Positions 1 to 9,866 are shown, counted from the stretch's first letter. The stretch: DNA of 64,000 nt from Nocardiopsis sinuspersici (GCA_008638415.1 VWVT01000002.1:186001-250000); one strand, 5' to 3'. Notes: generated by a model not told the origin, from the letters alone. A program made the numbers and translations.

Positions 1-210
1 CGCGCGACGCTGCACCTGGTCCGGGCGGCCCGCGCCTACGCCGCCCTGGACGGGCGTCACTACGTCGTCCCCGACGACGTGCAGGCCCTGGCCGTGCCGG
101 TCCTCGCGCACCGCCTCCTGCCCGGGCCCGAGGCGCAGATGGAGCGCCTCTCCCCCGAGCAGATCGTGGCCAAACTGGTCGCGCGCCTGCCGGTCCCCGG
201 CCCCCAGTAA
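1..210 (+). CDS. MoxR-family AAA+ ATPase, C-terminal end only
   Basis: The window opens inside this gene; 69 C-terminal residues are visible, ending at TAA. They show the helical lid region typical of MoxR ATPases, with the segment YVVPDDVQALAVPVLAHRLL near the end, where the family usually has a VxPDDV..A.PVL.HR pattern. MoxR proteins are cytoplasmic AAA+ chaperones that mature or activate partner proteins. The next two genes, a DUF58 protein and a transglutaminase-like membrane protein, are the standard MoxR neighbours in actinobacteria, and this context is the stronger part of the assignment. The Walker motifs lie outside the window. Confidence 0.85.
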   Translation, partial: RATLHLVRAARAYAALDGRHYVVPDDVQALAVPVLAHRLLPGPEAQMERLSPEQIVAKLVARLPVPGPQ

Positions 211-277
211 GCCCCCGCTCCCCCGCCGCCGTCCGCCCCCTCGTCCCCTGTTCGCATCCGCCCCCAAGAGAGGGTCC

Positions 278-1540
278 ATGCGCCCGCACCGAACCCTCAC
301 CGCACGAGGCGTCTGCATGCTCGTCCTCGGCCTGGTCGCCCTGGTGTCCGGACTCGCCGTGGGACAGCGCGAGATCGTGGGCGTGGGCGTACTGCTGGTC
401 TCCGTCCCGCCGCTGTCGGCCCTGACGGTCCTGGGCGGCGCCTCGCGCCTCGTACACAGCCGTACCATGACCCCCACCCGGGTCCGGGCCGGGCACGACG
501 CCCGGGTCCAGGTGCGCGTGGGCAACTCCTCGCCGGCCTGGCCGGTGACCTCGGTGTCGCTGTCGGACACGCTGCCCGTTCCGCTGGGCGCCGAGCCCCG
601 CTACACGGTGGGCTACCTGGGCCCGCGCGCCGTACGCGACGTCAGCTACCTGGTACGTCCCGCCGTACGCGGCAGCTACCCCGTGGGCCCGTTGCAGGTC
701 GGGGTGACCGATCCGCTGGGGTGCGTGCAGGTCAGCCGCTGTCTGGGCGCGCCCTCGCACCTGCTCGTGACCCCGGCGACCGTCCCGCTGGGCACGCTTG
801 GCGCCGCCGACGGCGCCAAGGGCGACGACTCGCCGCGCCGCTCGGTGAGCGGTGTCGGGGAGCAGGACCCGGTTCCGCGCGAGTACCGGTACGGCGACGA
901 CCTGCGCAAGGTGCACTGGCGGTCCACCGCCAAGCACGGTGAGCTGATGGTGCGCCGGGACGAGCAGCACTGGCGCGAGAACAGCGCGGTCCTGCTGGAC
1001 ACGCGGCGCCGCGCGCACGGCGCCCCGGGCCCCTCGGGCTCCCTGGAGACCGCGGTGAGCGTGGCCGCCTCCGTGGCGGTGAGCCTGCTCGGCGACGGAC
1101 ACGACCTGCGCCTCCACACCGAGCGGGGCGGGGTGCAGACCGTGACCGCGGCCGGCGTCCTGGACGGCCTGGCCCTCACGGAGCCCTCCGACGCCGCGGG
1201 GCTCCTCGGCGGGATCGGCATGCTGGCCAACACCCGCGGGACCACCAGCCTGGTGGTGGCGGTGCTGGGCGCGGTCGGCCCGGAGGAGGCCGCCGCACTG
1301 TCCCGGACGGGCGGCAACGGGATCCGTGTGGCCGTGCTGTGCGCACACGCCGCCTGGCCCGACCGCGACGCCCTGGCCGGGGTCCACGACGTGCTGGCCA
1401 CCGCCGGCTGGCGCGTCATCGTCCTGTCCTCGGCCACCGAACTGCCACCGCTGTGGAGCCGCGCGACCGGGCCCGCGGCGGCGTCCACCGCGAGGACCGC
1501 GCACGCCGGTCCGCACACCCCCGGGAGGGGACCGCGTTGA
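278..1540 (+). CDS. DUF58 domain membrane protein
   Basis: A 420-residue protein with two hydrophobic segments near residues 12-28 and 33-52, then a beta-rich region and the DUF58 signature around residues 200-225 (REYRYGDDLRKVHWRSTAKH). Proteins of this family accompany MoxR ATPases and transglutaminase-like proteins; their exact biochemical role is not established, but a vWA-like fold acting at the membrane is commonly proposed. The ATG at 278 follows an AGAGAGGG ribosome site. The stop codon overlaps the TTG start of the next gene (TTGA), so the two are probably translationally coupled. Family assignment is firm, function is inferred from context. Confidence 0.9.
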   Translation: MRPHRTLTARGVCMLVLGLVALVSGLAVGQREIVGVGVLLVSVPPLSALTVLGGASRLVHSRTMTPTRVRAGHDARVQVRVGNSSPAWPVTSVSLSDTLPVPLGAEPRYTVGYLGPRAVRDVSYLVRPAVRGSYPVGPLQVGVTDPLGCVQVSRCLGAPSHLLVTPATVPLGTLGAADGAKGDDSPRRSVSGVGEQDPVPREYRYGDDLRKVHWRSTAKHGELMVRRDEQHWRENSAVLLDTRRRAHGAPGPSGSLETAVSVAASVAVSLLGDGHDLRLHTERGGVQTVTAAGVLDGLALTEPSDAAGLLGGIGMLANTRGTTSLVVAVLGAVGPEEAAALSRTGGNGIRVAVLCAHAAWPDRDALAGVHDVLATAGWRVIVLSSATELPPLWSRATGPAAASTARTAHAGPHTPGRGPR

Positions 1541-4005
1541 GAGCACTGATGCCCCTGGGCTCCCTGGCCTGCATGCTGATGGCGCTGCCCCTGCTGGATT
1601 CACTCGTACGCGGCGGAACGTGGTGGGTCCCGGCCTTCGTCATGATGGTGGCGGTGGCCGGTGTGTCCGCGCTGTACCGGTTGAGCGGATGGAACGTGCT
1701 CCCGGTGCCGTTCCTGCAGGCGTTGGCGGTGGCGCTCCTGGCCACACCGCTGTTCGCCGGGCACATGGCGCCCCTGGGGCTGCTGCCCACGGAGCGTGTT
1801 CTGGTACATCTGGTAACGGTCTTCGAGCAGGGCATGAAGACCATCGACGCCAGCGCGCCACCGGTCTCGTCCTCCGCCGGGGTCATGCTGGTCATCGCGC
1901 TGGCCCTCGCGGTCCTCACGGGCGCCGCGGACTTCCTCGCGGTGACGGCGCGCTGTCCCGGCATGGTCGGCGGCCTGCTGCTGGCACTGGTGTCGGTACC
2001 GGTGCTCCTGGACGGCTCCGGGCTGGACTGGCTGCCCGCGACCGCCTGCGCCGTCGGCTTCCTGGCGCTGCTCGCGATGGACATGTGGGTGCGCGGCCAC
2101 GAGTGGGGGGCGCGCGTCCCCGACGAGCGCGGCTCCCGGGCGGGGACGCCGGGGTCGGTGCGCGTCCCCGACGGGCCCGACTCCCGGGCGAGGAAGCTGG
2201 GGGCGGTGCGCGGTGTGGCGACGGTGTCGCTGGCCTCGGCCGCCGCGGTGCTGCTGGCGGTGACGGTGCCGCTGATGCTGCCCTCGCTGCGCACCGACAC
2301 GCTCCGCACGATGCTCGACGGGACCCGCATCGGCACGGGCGGGAACCACATCACCACCACGCACCCGCTGGTCTCCCTGCGTCGCGACCTGTCCTTCTCC
2401 GACCGCAGGGTGCTGACCTACCGGACCGACGCCGAGCAGCCCCCCTACCTGCGCACGTACGTGCTGGACGAGTTCGACGGCGTGAACTGGACGATGACCC
2501 CGGTGAACGCCTCGATCGGCACCAGGGTCGACGGGGAGCTGCCGCTGCCGACCGGGTGGGGCTCGGCCCCCTCCGAGGACGTGGTGACCACGCGGATCTC
2601 GCTGGACTCGGAGACTCCGCGGATGGACTTCCTGCCGCTGCCGTACTGGGCGCGCACGGTGAGGGCGCCCGGCGAGTGGTACGCCGATCCCCGGAGCCTC
2701 ATGGTGTTCACCACCGACAGTGCTCCCACGGGTCTGAACTTCACCGTGGAGACCGTGGACCGGGTGCCGACGGCCGAGGAGCTGGCCGACACCGGGAACC
2801 CGCGGTCCCTGCCGGGCGACTACCGGAACCTGCCGAACGGGCTGGACCCGCGTGTGCGGGAGCTGACCGACGCGTTGACCGAGGAGGCGCGCACCCCCTA
2901 CGAGCGGGCGGTGGCGTTGCAGGAGTACTTCACGGGGGGCGCGTTCACCTACGACCTGGACCCGCCCTCGGTTCCCAGCGACGCCGACCCGCTCGTCCAC
3001 TTCCTGCTGGAGGACCGGGTGGGCTACTGCGAGCAGTTCGCGGGGGCGATGGCGGTCATGGCCCGGCAGGCCGGCATCCCGGCGCGGGTGGCGGTGGGCT
3101 ACACCGCGGGCGAGCGCATGGGCGACGGCCGGTGGGCCGTGTCGTCGGGCGACGCCCACGCCTGGCCGGAGCTGTACTTCGAGGGCGCGGGCTGGCTTCG
3201 GTTCGAGCCGACCCCGGCGGCGGCCGACGGCCAGGGGTCGGCGTCGGTGCCCGACTACTCGCGGGGTTCGGAGGAGGGCGGCGCGGACAGCCCCGGCACC
3301 GTCCCGGAGGAGTCCGAGCTCTCGCCCGACGAGGCCTCGGAGGACCCGCGGGAGGACGGGGCGCCCGAGGAGGAGCCGAGCCAGGCGCCCGAGGAGGGTG
3401 GGGAGCCCGAGGACGAGCCGACCTCGTCGGTGGCGGCGCCCGGTGACGGCTCCCCCACCGCCGGGGGGCTGGCGTGGCTGCCCGTGGCGGGTGCCGCGGC
3501 GGTCGGAGTGCTGCTGCTACTGGTGCTGCCCGCGCTGGTCCGCGCCCTGGTGCGCTGGTCCCGGACGACCGCGCTGTCGGCGGGTACCGCCGGGGCGGCG
3601 GAGGCGCACACCGCCTGGCGGGAGCTGCGGGACACGTGTTTGGACCTGGGCGGTACGTGGACGCCGGCGGAGAGCCCGCGGGCCACGGCCGAGCGCCTGG
3701 CCCGCTCGGGACCGTCGCCGGCGACGGCGGAGCCGGGAGGACTGATGTCGGGGGCCGCACGGGAACCGGTGCCTCCGGAGGCCGCGGAGGCGCTGTGGCG
3801 CCTGGCCCTGGCCGAGGAGTCGGCGCGCTACGCGCCCTCTCCGGGATCCCCCGAGGGACTGCGCGAGGACCTGTGGACCGCCCTCTCCGGACTGGACGCG
3901 GCGGTCGGCCCGGGGGCACGCCTTCGCGCGGTGCTGCTGCCCCGTTCCCTGGCACCGTGGCACCGTCCGCGTCCGGCTCCGGGCCCCGGACCCGTGACCC
4001 TGTAG
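1537..4005 (+). CDS. membrane transglutaminase-like protein (TgpA-type, DUF3488/DUF4129)
   Basis: An 822-residue protein. The N-terminal third is a bundle of about six hydrophobic segments, followed by an extracytoplasmic transglutaminase-like core with the nucleophile in GYCEQFAG (Cys near 498) and the histidine in SGDAHAWPELYF (His near 541). A long acidic Pro/Glu linker, one more membrane segment near residue 650 and a C-terminal DUF4129 region follow. I chose the TTG at 1537 because GGGAGGGG lies at the right distance upstream and the start overlaps the DUF58 stop by four bases; an ATG at 1549 is the alternative. With MoxR and DUF58 it makes the usual three-gene unit, thought to act on peptides or proteins outside the membrane. 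The substrate is unknown. Confidence 0.9.
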   Translation: MRALMPLGSLACMLMALPLLDSLVRGGTWWVPAFVMMVAVAGVSALYRLSGWNVLPVPFLQALAVALLATPLFAGHMAPLGLLPTERVLVHLVTVFEQGMKTIDASAPPVSSSAGVMLVIALALAVLTGAADFLAVTARCPGMVGGLLLALVSVPVLLDGSGLDWLPATACAVGFLALLAMDMWVRGHEWGARVPDERGSRAGTPGSVRVPDGPDSRARKLGAVRGVATVSLASAAAVLLAVTVPLMLPSLRTDTLRTMLDGTRIGTGGNHITTTHPLVSLRRDLSFSDRRVLTYRTDAEQPPYLRTYVLDEFDGVNWTMTPVNASIGTRVDGELPLPTGWGSAPSEDVVTTRISLDSETPRMDFLPLPYWARTVRAPGEWYADPRSLMVFTTDSAPTGLNFTVETVDRVPTAEELADTGNPRSLPGDYRNLPNGLDPRVRELTDALTEEARTPYERAVALQEYFTGGAFTYDLDPPSVPSDADPLVHFLLEDRVGYCEQFAGAMAVMARQAGIPARVAVGYTAGERMGDGRWAVSSGDAHAWPELYFEGAGWLRFEPTPAAADGQGSASVPDYSRGSEEGGADSPGTVPEESELSPDEASEDPREDGAPEEEPSQAPEEGGEPEDEPTSSVAAPGDGSPTAGGLAWLPVAGAAAVGVLLLLVLPALVRALVRWSRTTALSAGTAGAAEAHTAWRELRDTCLDLGGTWTPAESPRATAERLARSGPSPATAEPGGLMSGAAREPVPPEAAEALWRLALAEESARYAPSPGSPEGLREDLWTALSGLDAAVGPGARLRAVLLPRSLAPWHRPRPAPGPGPVTL

Positions 4006-4116
4006 CACGCCGGCCGGGAACCCCGCCGGTGTGGCGCGCGAGGGTTCCCGGCCGGTGACCGGGGCGGGAAGGACAGGTGCGCGCGCCGCGGGGCGCGGGC
4101 GGCCCGGGAACACGAG

Positions 4117-4160
4117 AACGTGGTGGGGTCCCGCACGATCGTGCGGGACCCCACCACGTT
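4117..4160. terminator. bidirectional terminator, 44-base perfect palindrome
   Basis: The two halves 4117-4138 and 4139-4160 are exact reverse complements, so either strand can form a 20-bp stem closed by a GATC loop. It lies between the convergent transglutaminase gene and the DUF3040 gene. No U-run follows on either strand, which is common for actinobacterial hairpin terminators. Confidence 0.8.
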
Positions 4161-4249
4161 GTGCTCCGTGCCGGGCGGGATCCGCTCGGAGAATCCACCG
4201 GCGGGGCCGTGACCAAGTGGGCGGGGGCGGCCGAGAGGCGGTCGGAGGC

Positions 4250-4657
4250 CTACTCCTCGCCCTCCTGGCGTCGCCGCCAGCGCTCCTCGAAGCGGTTCAT
4301 CATACCGGGGCGGTTCCCGCCCCTGCGCTTTTGCTTGGGCTCCGCCGCCGCGGCGGCGGCCTCGGCGCCGCCTCCCGACGCCCTGCGCCAGGCACTGGCC
4401 CCCCACAGGAAGCACGACAGCATGACGAGGAAGCCGAGAACGCTGATGGCGACCTGGGCGACTGTGGACTGGAGCATCAGCCCCGTCATCAGCAGGACCA
4501 CGCCGACGACGAATCCGAGTCCAGCCTTGATGATCCAGCGCTTGTAATGGACCGCGGGGTTCGTTTGCCGAACAGTGTTCGCGAACTTCGGGTCCTCGGC
4601 ATACAGCGCCCGCTCGATCTGGTCGAGCATGCGCTGCTCGTGTTCAGAGAGCGGCAC
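4250..4657 (-). CDS. DUF3040 membrane protein
   Basis: A 135-residue protein starting MPLSEHEQRMLDQIERAL, the typical N-terminus of DUF3040 proteins found throughout actinobacteria. A short cytoplasmic helix is followed by two adjacent membrane segments (about residues 45-60 and 65-85) and a charged, Ala- and Lys/Arg-rich tail. The GTG start is preceded by AGGGAGG at four to five bases. The 242-base gap upstream contains a possible -10 (TATTCT, complement of 4730-4735). Function is unknown; the gene is commonly found near dinB and mra/fts regions in this phylum. No enzymatic motif is visible. Confidence 0.85.
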   Translation of the reverse strand: MPLSEHEQRMLDQIERALYAEDPKFANTVRQTNPAVHYKRWIIKAGLGFVVGVVLLMTGLMLQSTVAQVAISVLGFLVMLSCFLWGASAWRRASGGGAEAAAAAAEPKQKRRGGNRPGMMNRFEERWRRRQEGEE

Positions 4658-4899
4658 GGCGCCTCCCTACGGCAGTCCCCGGTTGGGGTGACGGGTACTG
4701 ATGAACATTCTCTTGGTCAGTGATATGCCCAGAATACGGTGCGCTAGCGCCCGGTGGAAAGAAAAGCTGCGTGCGTACATGGCCCACAACGGCCACGATA
4801 CCCTCGCCCTGTATCGGAAACACCGGCTTCCATGCCTCTCTTCTACCCTGACTCCGGTCCTACCCTTGGAACGCTTCGCAGGCCCCGGAAGTTGCCGCA

Positions 4900-6186
4900 T
4901 CATACGTCGTTTTCGTCACGCTTGGCCAGCACGGCCGACTGTATCGCCCCTGGACCGAAACGTGCCGTTACACGGTCCATCACCCGTTCGACATCCCTCC
5001 ATCCCGATTCCTCCTCCCCCAGCGCCAGCTGGTGGTGCGCCCGCTCCACCGGCATGACCCCCTCGACCCGCACCCCCACCAGGCGCAGCGGCACACCGCG
5101 CAGACCGGAGGCGGTGTACAGCTCGCGGGCGAGGGCGCTGATCTCGCGGGCCACGTCGGTGCCCTCGGGCAGGGTCCGCGACCGGGTGATCGTGGAGAAG
5201 TCCCCGCGGCGCAGCTTCACGCTCACCGTGCGCCCCGCCTGGCCCGACGCCCGCAGGCGGCGCCCCACCTTCTCCGCCAGCCTCAGCAGTTCGCGGTCCA
5301 CCACGTCCGGGTCGGCGACGTCCTCGTCGAAGGTCTCCTCCGCGCCGAGGCTCTTGTCGGGGGTCTCCGGCACCACCGGGCTCTCGTCCACGCCCCGGGC
5401 CAGCTCGACCAGCCTGGTCCCGGCCTTGTCGCCCAGCTCCATGCGGAGCATGTCCGGCTCGTAGCGGGCCAGTCGGCCGACCGTGCGCACGCCCAGCTTG
5501 GCCAGTGTCCGCTCGGTCCGGTCCCCCACACCGGGCAGCGCCCCGACCGGGAGCGGATCCAGGAAGCCCCGCACGTGGGCGGTGGGCACCAGCAGCAGGC
5601 CGTCGGGCTTGCAGTGCGTGGAGCCGAGCTTGGCGGTGAAGCGGGTGGCGGCCACCCCCACGGAGCACGTGAGGCGCTGCTCGGCGCGCACCCGCTCGCG
5701 GATCATCGCGGCGATCCGCACCGGTCCGCCCAGGCGTCGGCGCGCGCCGGACACGTCCAGGAAGGCCTCGTCCAGGGAGAGCGGCTGCACCAGCGGGGTC
5801 ACCGAGCGCAGGATGTCCATCACGGCCTCCGACACCTGCCGGTAGGCACGGCCGTCGGGCGGGAAGACCAGGGCCTCCGGGCACAGGCGCGTGGCCCGCG
5901 TCATGGGCATCGCCGAGTGCACGCCCTTCGCGCGGGCGAGGTAGTCGGCGGAGGAGACCACGCCGCGCGGGCCGGTACCGCCCACGATGACGGGGCGCCC
6001 GCGGGCCTCGGGGCGGCGCAGCTGCTCCACGCTCGCGAAGAACGCGTCCATGTCCAGGTGCAGGATGTGGCAGTCGGAGTCCGGGCCGGACCCGTCCGCG
6101 GGGAAGTCGGCGCCCAACGGCACGATCCCGCTCGGGGAGACCATGCCCCGCATCGCGGTACCGCGTTCCAGTTGGCGTCGGCTCAT
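4900..6186 (-). CDS. dinB: DNA polymerase IV (Y family, translesion)
   Basis: A 428-residue Y-family DNA polymerase that copies past damaged bases. The palm metal ligands are visible in HLDMDAFFASVE (Asp45 and neighbours) and SLDEAFLDVSG (Asp139, Glu140); the steric-gate phenylalanine lies in DAFF. Helix-hairpin-helix thumb and little-finger regions follow. The C-terminus (KRDENDV) has no clear beta-clamp motif of the QLxLF type, which could be checked. Start ATG at 6186 lacks a strong ribosome site; an in-frame ATG 11 residues downstream is possible. I found no LexA box in the 93 bases upstream, so SOS control is not evident here. Confidence 0.93.
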   Translation of the reverse strand: MSRRQLERGTAMRGMVSPSGIVPLGADFPADGSGPDSDCHILHLDMDAFFASVEQLRRPEARGRPVIVGGTGPRGVVSSADYLARAKGVHSAMPMTRATRLCPEALVFPPDGRAYRQVSEAVMDILRSVTPLVQPLSLDEAFLDVSGARRRLGGPVRIAAMIRERVRAEQRLTCSVGVAATRFTAKLGSTHCKPDGLLLVPTAHVRGFLDPLPVGALPGVGDRTERTLAKLGVRTVGRLARYEPDMLRMELGDKAGTRLVELARGVDESPVVPETPDKSLGAEETFDEDVADPDVVDRELLRLAEKVGRRLRASGQAGRTVSVKLRRGDFSTITRSRTLPEGTDVAREISALARELYTASGLRGVPLRLVGVRVEGVMPVERAHHQLALGEEESGWRDVERVMDRVTARFGPGAIQSAVLAKRDENDV

Positions 6187-6279
6187 GATGTCAGGCTATG
6201 TCCTGCCGGTACGTGCGCTCCTTCGGGCCCGGAGCCGCTGGCCGCCCTCCCGTACGCCTCGCGGCGCGGGGCCGGGGGC

Positions 6280-7077
6280 TCAGTCGCGGTGGGCGACGAC
6301 GTGCAGCTGGGTGGCGACCCCGATCAGCTCGGGGTACTCGGCGGCGGACCTCTCCAGCTCCACCAGGCGCTGCCCGGCGTGGGCGTCGCCCTCCCAGGCG
6401 TGCCCGGGCACGAGGTCGGCGAACGTCCGGACGCCGCGGACGCTCTCCCCGGTCAGCCCCGCACCGCCGATCAGCTCCAGGACCTGCTGACGGGTGAACC
6501 GGCGCGGCATGGGGTCGCCCTCGCCCCAGCGGCCGTCGGGGTCGCCGAGCAGGTGGTGCGCCTCGTCGATGTGCCCGGCCAGCGCGCGGTGCAGGGCTCC
6601 CGCGACCGCGTTGGTGACCAGCAGGCTCACCGCACCGCCCCCGCGGGTGATACCGACCACGTCGCGCAGCGCCGCCGCCGGTTCGTCCACGTACTCCAGC
6701 ACGTTGTGCACCAGCACGAGGTCGGCGCTGCCGGGCTCGAACATGGAAGCCAGGTCGCGGGTCTCCCCCTGGACCCCGCGCACGGCCACGTCCCGTTCCG
6801 CGGCGCGGCGCTCCAGTGCGGCGAGCGAGTCGGGGCTGGGCTCGACCACGGTGACCCGGTGGCCGAGCTCGGCGAGCGGAACGGCGACACCGCCGGTGCC
6901 GCCACCCGCGTCGACGATCTCCAGGGGGCCGCCGTGCCCGAGCCGGGACAGCAGTTCCACCAGGGCGTCCCACACGACCGCCGTCCGCGCCGCGTTGGCC
7001 GCCCGCGCCGGTCCGGTCGATCCCCCCGCGCCGAGGCCGCCGCCGGCGGTCGCGGTCGCGCTGGTCCTGTCAGTCAC
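6280..7077 (-). CDS. class I SAM-dependent methyltransferase
   Basis: A 265-residue protein with a Rossmann methyltransferase core: motif I as VDAGGGTGGVAVPLAELG (about 56-73), the acidic end of strand 2 in VTVVEPSPDS, and a motif around DLVLVHNVLEYVDEP that matches the UbiE/SmtA-like group. Substrate cannot be read from sequence. GTG start with AGGGGA ribosome site. It sits between nusB and dinB in the same direction with a short gap to nusB, an arrangement also seen in related actinobacteria. The N-terminal 30 residues are Gly/Ala/Thr rich and probably disordered. Confidence 0.85.
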   Translation of the reverse strand: MTDRTSATATAGGGLGAGGSTGPARAANAARTAVVWDALVELLSRLGHGGPLEIVDAGGGTGGVAVPLAELGHRVTVVEPSPDSLAALERRAAERDVAVRGVQGETRDLASMFEPGSADLVLVHNVLEYVDEPAAALRDVVGITRGGGAVSLLVTNAVAGALHRALAGHIDEAHHLLGDPDGRWGEGDPMPRRFTRQQVLELIGGAGLTGESVRGVRTFADLVPGHAWEGDAHAGQRLVELERSAAEYPELIGVATQLHVVAHRD

Positions 7078-7125
7078 CTGCGTCCCCTCAATCCAGGTTG
7101 CCCCGACGGTCCCCGCCCACCGGTG

Positions 7126-7539
7126 TCAGAGCGAGAGCGTCGACTTGTTCTCCATCAGCCTGGACAGGAGTCCGCTGATGAAGTTGGGCGACTCGTCGGT
7201 GGACAGCTCCTTGGCGACGCCGACCGCTTCGGCGATCGCCACACCGTCCGGGATGTCGTCGGCCCAGAGCAGTTCGTAGGCGCCCATCCGGAGGATGTTG
7301 CGGTCCACGACGGGCATGCGCTCCAGGGTCCAACCGATGGCGTAGGTGTTCAGGAGCTCGTCGATGCGCTCACGCCGCTCGTCGACCGAGCGGGCCAGGC
7401 TCTCGGTGAACTCGTTGATCGGCGGTTCGGGCTGGGCCCGGCGGCGTCCGATGACGTCCTCCACCGAGGTGGCGCGTACTTCCGACTCGTAGAGGACCTC
7501 GACGGCGCGCCGCCGCGCCTTGCGCCGTGCTCCGCTCAT
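7126..7539 (-). CDS. nusB: transcription antitermination factor NusB
   Basis: A 137-residue all-helical NusB protein, which with NusE (S10) binds boxA RNA and promotes antitermination on rRNA operons. It begins ARRKARRRAVEVLYESE, the family N-terminus, and contains GWTLERMPVVDRNILRMGAYEL, split here across the conserved central helices. Its ATG overlaps the efp stop by one base (TGATG), so it is translated from the efp message. The efp-nusB order is conserved across Gram-positive bacteria. Confidence 0.95.
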   Translation of the reverse strand: MSGARRKARRRAVEVLYESEVRATSVEDVIGRRRAQPEPPINEFTESLARSVDERRERIDELLNTYAIGWTLERMPVVDRNILRMGAYELLWADDIPDGVAIAEAVGVAKELSTDESPNFISGLLSRLMENKSTLSL

Positions 7540-8102
7540 CAGTTGACTCGCCCGAGGTAGTCACCCGTACGGGTGTCGACCTTGATGCGCTCGCCGGTGG
7601 TGATGAACAGGGGCACCTGGATGGTGGCGCCGGTCTGGACGGTGGCGGGCTTGGTGCCGCCGGTGGAGCGGTCGCCCTGCACGCCCGGGTCGGTCTGGGT
7701 GATCTCCAGCTCGACGGCGGCGGGCAGCTCGATGTAGAGCGGGTTGCCCTCGTAGGTGGCCACCGTGGCCCTGGTGTTCTCCAGCAGGAAGTTCTTGGCG
7801 TCGCCGACGACCGTGTCCGGGACCGGGATCTGGTCGTAGGTCTGGGTGTCCATGAAGATGAAGGACTCGCCGTCGTTGTAGAGGTACTCCATCTCGCGGC
7901 GGTCGACGTTGGCGAACTCGACCTTGGCGCCGGCGTTGAAGGTCTTGTCGACGATCTTGCCCGTGAGGACGTTCTTCAGCTTGGTACGGACGAACGCGCC
8001 GCCCTTGCCCGGCTTGACGTGCTGGAACTCCAGGACGTTCCAGAGAACGCCGTTCTCGAGCCGCAGGGTCGTGCCGTTCTTGATGTCGTTCGTCGAGGCC
8101 AC
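7539..8102 (-). CDS. efp: translation elongation factor P
   Basis: A 187-residue EF-P, which binds between ribosomal P and E sites and relieves stalling at consecutive prolines. The loop that reaches the P-site tRNA is visible as VKPGKGGAF with the tip lysine near residue 33; actinobacterial EF-P of this loop type is generally used without beta-lysylation. KOW-like, OB and C-terminal domains are all of normal length. I set the start at the GTG coding [10 protein letters not shown], preceded by GGAGAG; longer in-frame readings upstream lack similarity to the family. First gene of an efp-nusB unit. Confidence 0.95.
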   Translation of the reverse strand: MASTNDIKNGTTLRLENGVLWNVLEFQHVKPGKGGAFVRTKLKNVLTGKIVDKTFNAGAKVEFANVDRREMEYLYNDGESFIFMDTQTYDQIPVPDTVVGDAKNFLLENTRATVATYEGNPLYIELPAAVELEITQTDPGVQGDRSTGGTKPATVQTGATIQVPLFITTGERIKVDTRTGDYLGRVN

Positions 8103-8238
8103 GTCGGTCGTCTCTCCAAGGGGTCTGACACGTCGGGAACCGGGCCCGTGGGGTCCGGTCGGTGGTCGGTGGGGCTGTGCGCGGGCACCTCGGGGAGCCT
8201 CCCCTGGCGCACCGGTGCGCATGTCGCCTGTGTTCAGT

Positions 8239-9339
8239 CTAGTGGCTTTGTGGAACACGGGCGTCGCCCGTGACCGCACGATAGGCCTCGTCGAGCAGCT
8301 CGGGGGCGGGACCGCTGAGGATGGCGGGCCGGGCCGGGCCGTCCAGGACGACGAAGCGCAGGGTGGCCCCGCGCGCCTTCTTGTCCACGGTCATGGCGGC
8401 GCGCAGCTCGGGCCACGCCTCCTGGGCGTAGGAGGTGGGCAGGCCCACCGACGAAAGCAGGGAGCGGTGCCGCCGGACCAGGTCGGCGCCCACACGGCCG
8501 TCCAGGCGGGCGAGTTCGGCGGCGTAGACCATGCCGATGGAGACCGCGTAGCCGTGCCGGAAGGTGTAGTTCTCGGCACGTTCGATCGCGTGCCCCAGGG
8601 TGTGCCCGTAGTTGAGGATCTCGCGGCGGCCGCTCTCGCGCAGGTCGCCGGAGACGACGTCGGCCTTGACCCGGACGGCGCGCTCGATGAGCTCGCGGGT
8701 GTGCCTGCCCTCGGGGGTGGCGGCGCCCTCGGGGTCGTCCTCGACCAGGTCGCAGATGACGGGGTCGTCGATGAACCCCGCCTTGACGATCTCGGCGAGG
8801 CCCCCGACGTAGTCGGCCCGGGGCAGGCTCGGCAGGGTGGACAGGTCGCACAGGACCCCGGCCGGGGGGTGGAACGCGCCGACGAGGTTCTTGCCCTCGG
8901 GGGTGTTGATGCCGGTCTTGCCGCCGACGGCGGCGTCGACCATGCCCAGCAGGGTGGTGGGGACCAGGACCGAGCGCACACCGCGCAGCCAGGTCGCCGC
9001 GACGAACCCGGCCAGGTCGGTGGTCGCTCCCCCGCCGACGCCGACGACGGCGTCGCTGCGGGTGAAGCCCCGCCGTCCGAGCCGCGACCACAGGTCGGCG
9101 GCGACGGCGGCGGTCTTGGCGGCCTCGCCGTCCGGGACGGGCATGGCGTGGACCCGGTACCCGGCGGCCTCCAGGGCACCGAGCACGGGGCGGGCGATCG
9201 CGCCCAGGCCCTCGGGGTGGATGACGGCGACCTGCGCGGCGCCGCCGACGAGCGAGGGGAGTTCGGAGAGGACACCGCTGCCGACCACCACGTCGTAGCG
9301 GTCGGCGGAGTCGCCCACACCGATCCGTGTCACGGTCAC
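8239..9339 (-). CDS. aroB: 3-dehydroquinate synthase
   Basis: A 366-residue enzyme that converts DAHP to 3-dehydroquinate, step two of the shikimate pathway, using NAD and a divalent metal. The NAD-binding signature [18 protein letters not shown] and metal-ligand segments ([22 protein letters not shown]) are all present. Its GTG start overlaps the aroK stop by four bases (GTGA), indicating coupling in an aroC...aroK-aroB order. Length and motifs are normal. Confidence 0.96.
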   Translation of the reverse strand: MTVTRIGVGDSADRYDVVVGSGVLSELPSLVGGAAQVAVIHPEGLGAIARPVLGALEAAGYRVHAMPVPDGEAAKTAAVAADLWSRLGRRGFTRSDAVVGVGGGATTDLAGFVAATWLRGVRSVLVPTTLLGMVDAAVGGKTGINTPEGKNLVGAFHPPAGVLCDLSTLPSLPRADYVGGLAEIVKAGFIDDPVICDLVEDDPEGAATPEGRHTRELIERAVRVKADVVSGDLRESGRREILNYGHTLGHAIERAENYTFRHGYAVSIGMVYAAELARLDGRVGADLVRRHRSLLSSVGLPTSYAQEAWPELRAAMTVDKKARGATLRFVVLDGPARPAILSGPAPELLDEAYRAVTGDARVPQSH

Positions 9340-9866
9340 TGCTGAGCCCTTCCGGTGTCCTGTCCGGCCAGCGAGGGCAGGATGGCGTCGACGATCTCCT
9401 CGGGGTGGTAGCCGGTCGTCTCCACGGTGACGGTGGCCAGGCGCTCGTAGACGGGAAGGCGCTCGTTGAGCAGTTGGCGGAGCCGGGTGCGCGGGTTGCC
9501 CGCGAGCAGGGGGCGGGCGACGTCCATGCCCACGCGCTTGGCGGCCTCGCCGAACTCCACGTGGAGGTAGACCACGTGGTGTCCCTCCAGGTCCTTCCGC
9601 GTGGCCTCGTCGAGGACCGCGCCGCCGCCGACGGCGATCACGCCCTCCCAGGCGCGCAGGCCCTCCGCGACCACCTCGCGCTCCAGGGCGCGGAAGTGCT
9701 CCTCACCGTCCTCGATGAAGATGTCGCCGACGGGCTTGCCCGCGCGTCTTTCGATCTCGGTGTCGGTGCACAGCAGGTCCGAGCCCAGCCGCTCGGCCAG
9801 GGCCTCGCCGACGGTGGACTTGCCCGATCCGGGCGAACCGATGAGCACCGCGATCGCTTTTGCCAC
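9336..9866 (-). CDS. aroK: shikimate kinase
   Basis: A 176-residue P-loop kinase that phosphorylates shikimate at O3. The Walker A GSPGSGKST is at residues 10-18, the shikimate-binding DTEIERRAG and GGGAVLD segments follow, and the lid LLAGNPRTRLRQLL is present. I set the start at the GTG coding VAKAIAVLIG; the upstream AGGCAG is a weak ribosome site. An open frame continues far upstream but has no family similarity. Coupled to aroB by a four-base overlap. Confidence 0.94.
   Translation of the reverse strand: MAKAIAVLIGSPGSGKSTVGEALAERLGSDLLCTDTEIERRAGKPVGDIFIEDGEEHFRALEREVVAEGLRAWEGVIAVGGGAVLDEATRKDLEGHHVVYLHVEFGEAAKRVGMDVARPLLAGNPRTRLRQLLNERLPVYERLATVTVETTGYHPEEIVDAILPSLAGQDTGRAQQ

Noticed and set aside
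4658..4899. GAACATTC near 4702 as a LexA box for dinB or the DUF3040 gene
   Set aside because: Only one half-site is present and it lies downstream of dinB, not in its promoter.
4701..5057. Plus-strand open frames overlapping the 4658-4899 gap and the dinB end
   Set aside because: They have no family similarity or ribosome site and run over the end of dinB; the composition is that of antisense frames.
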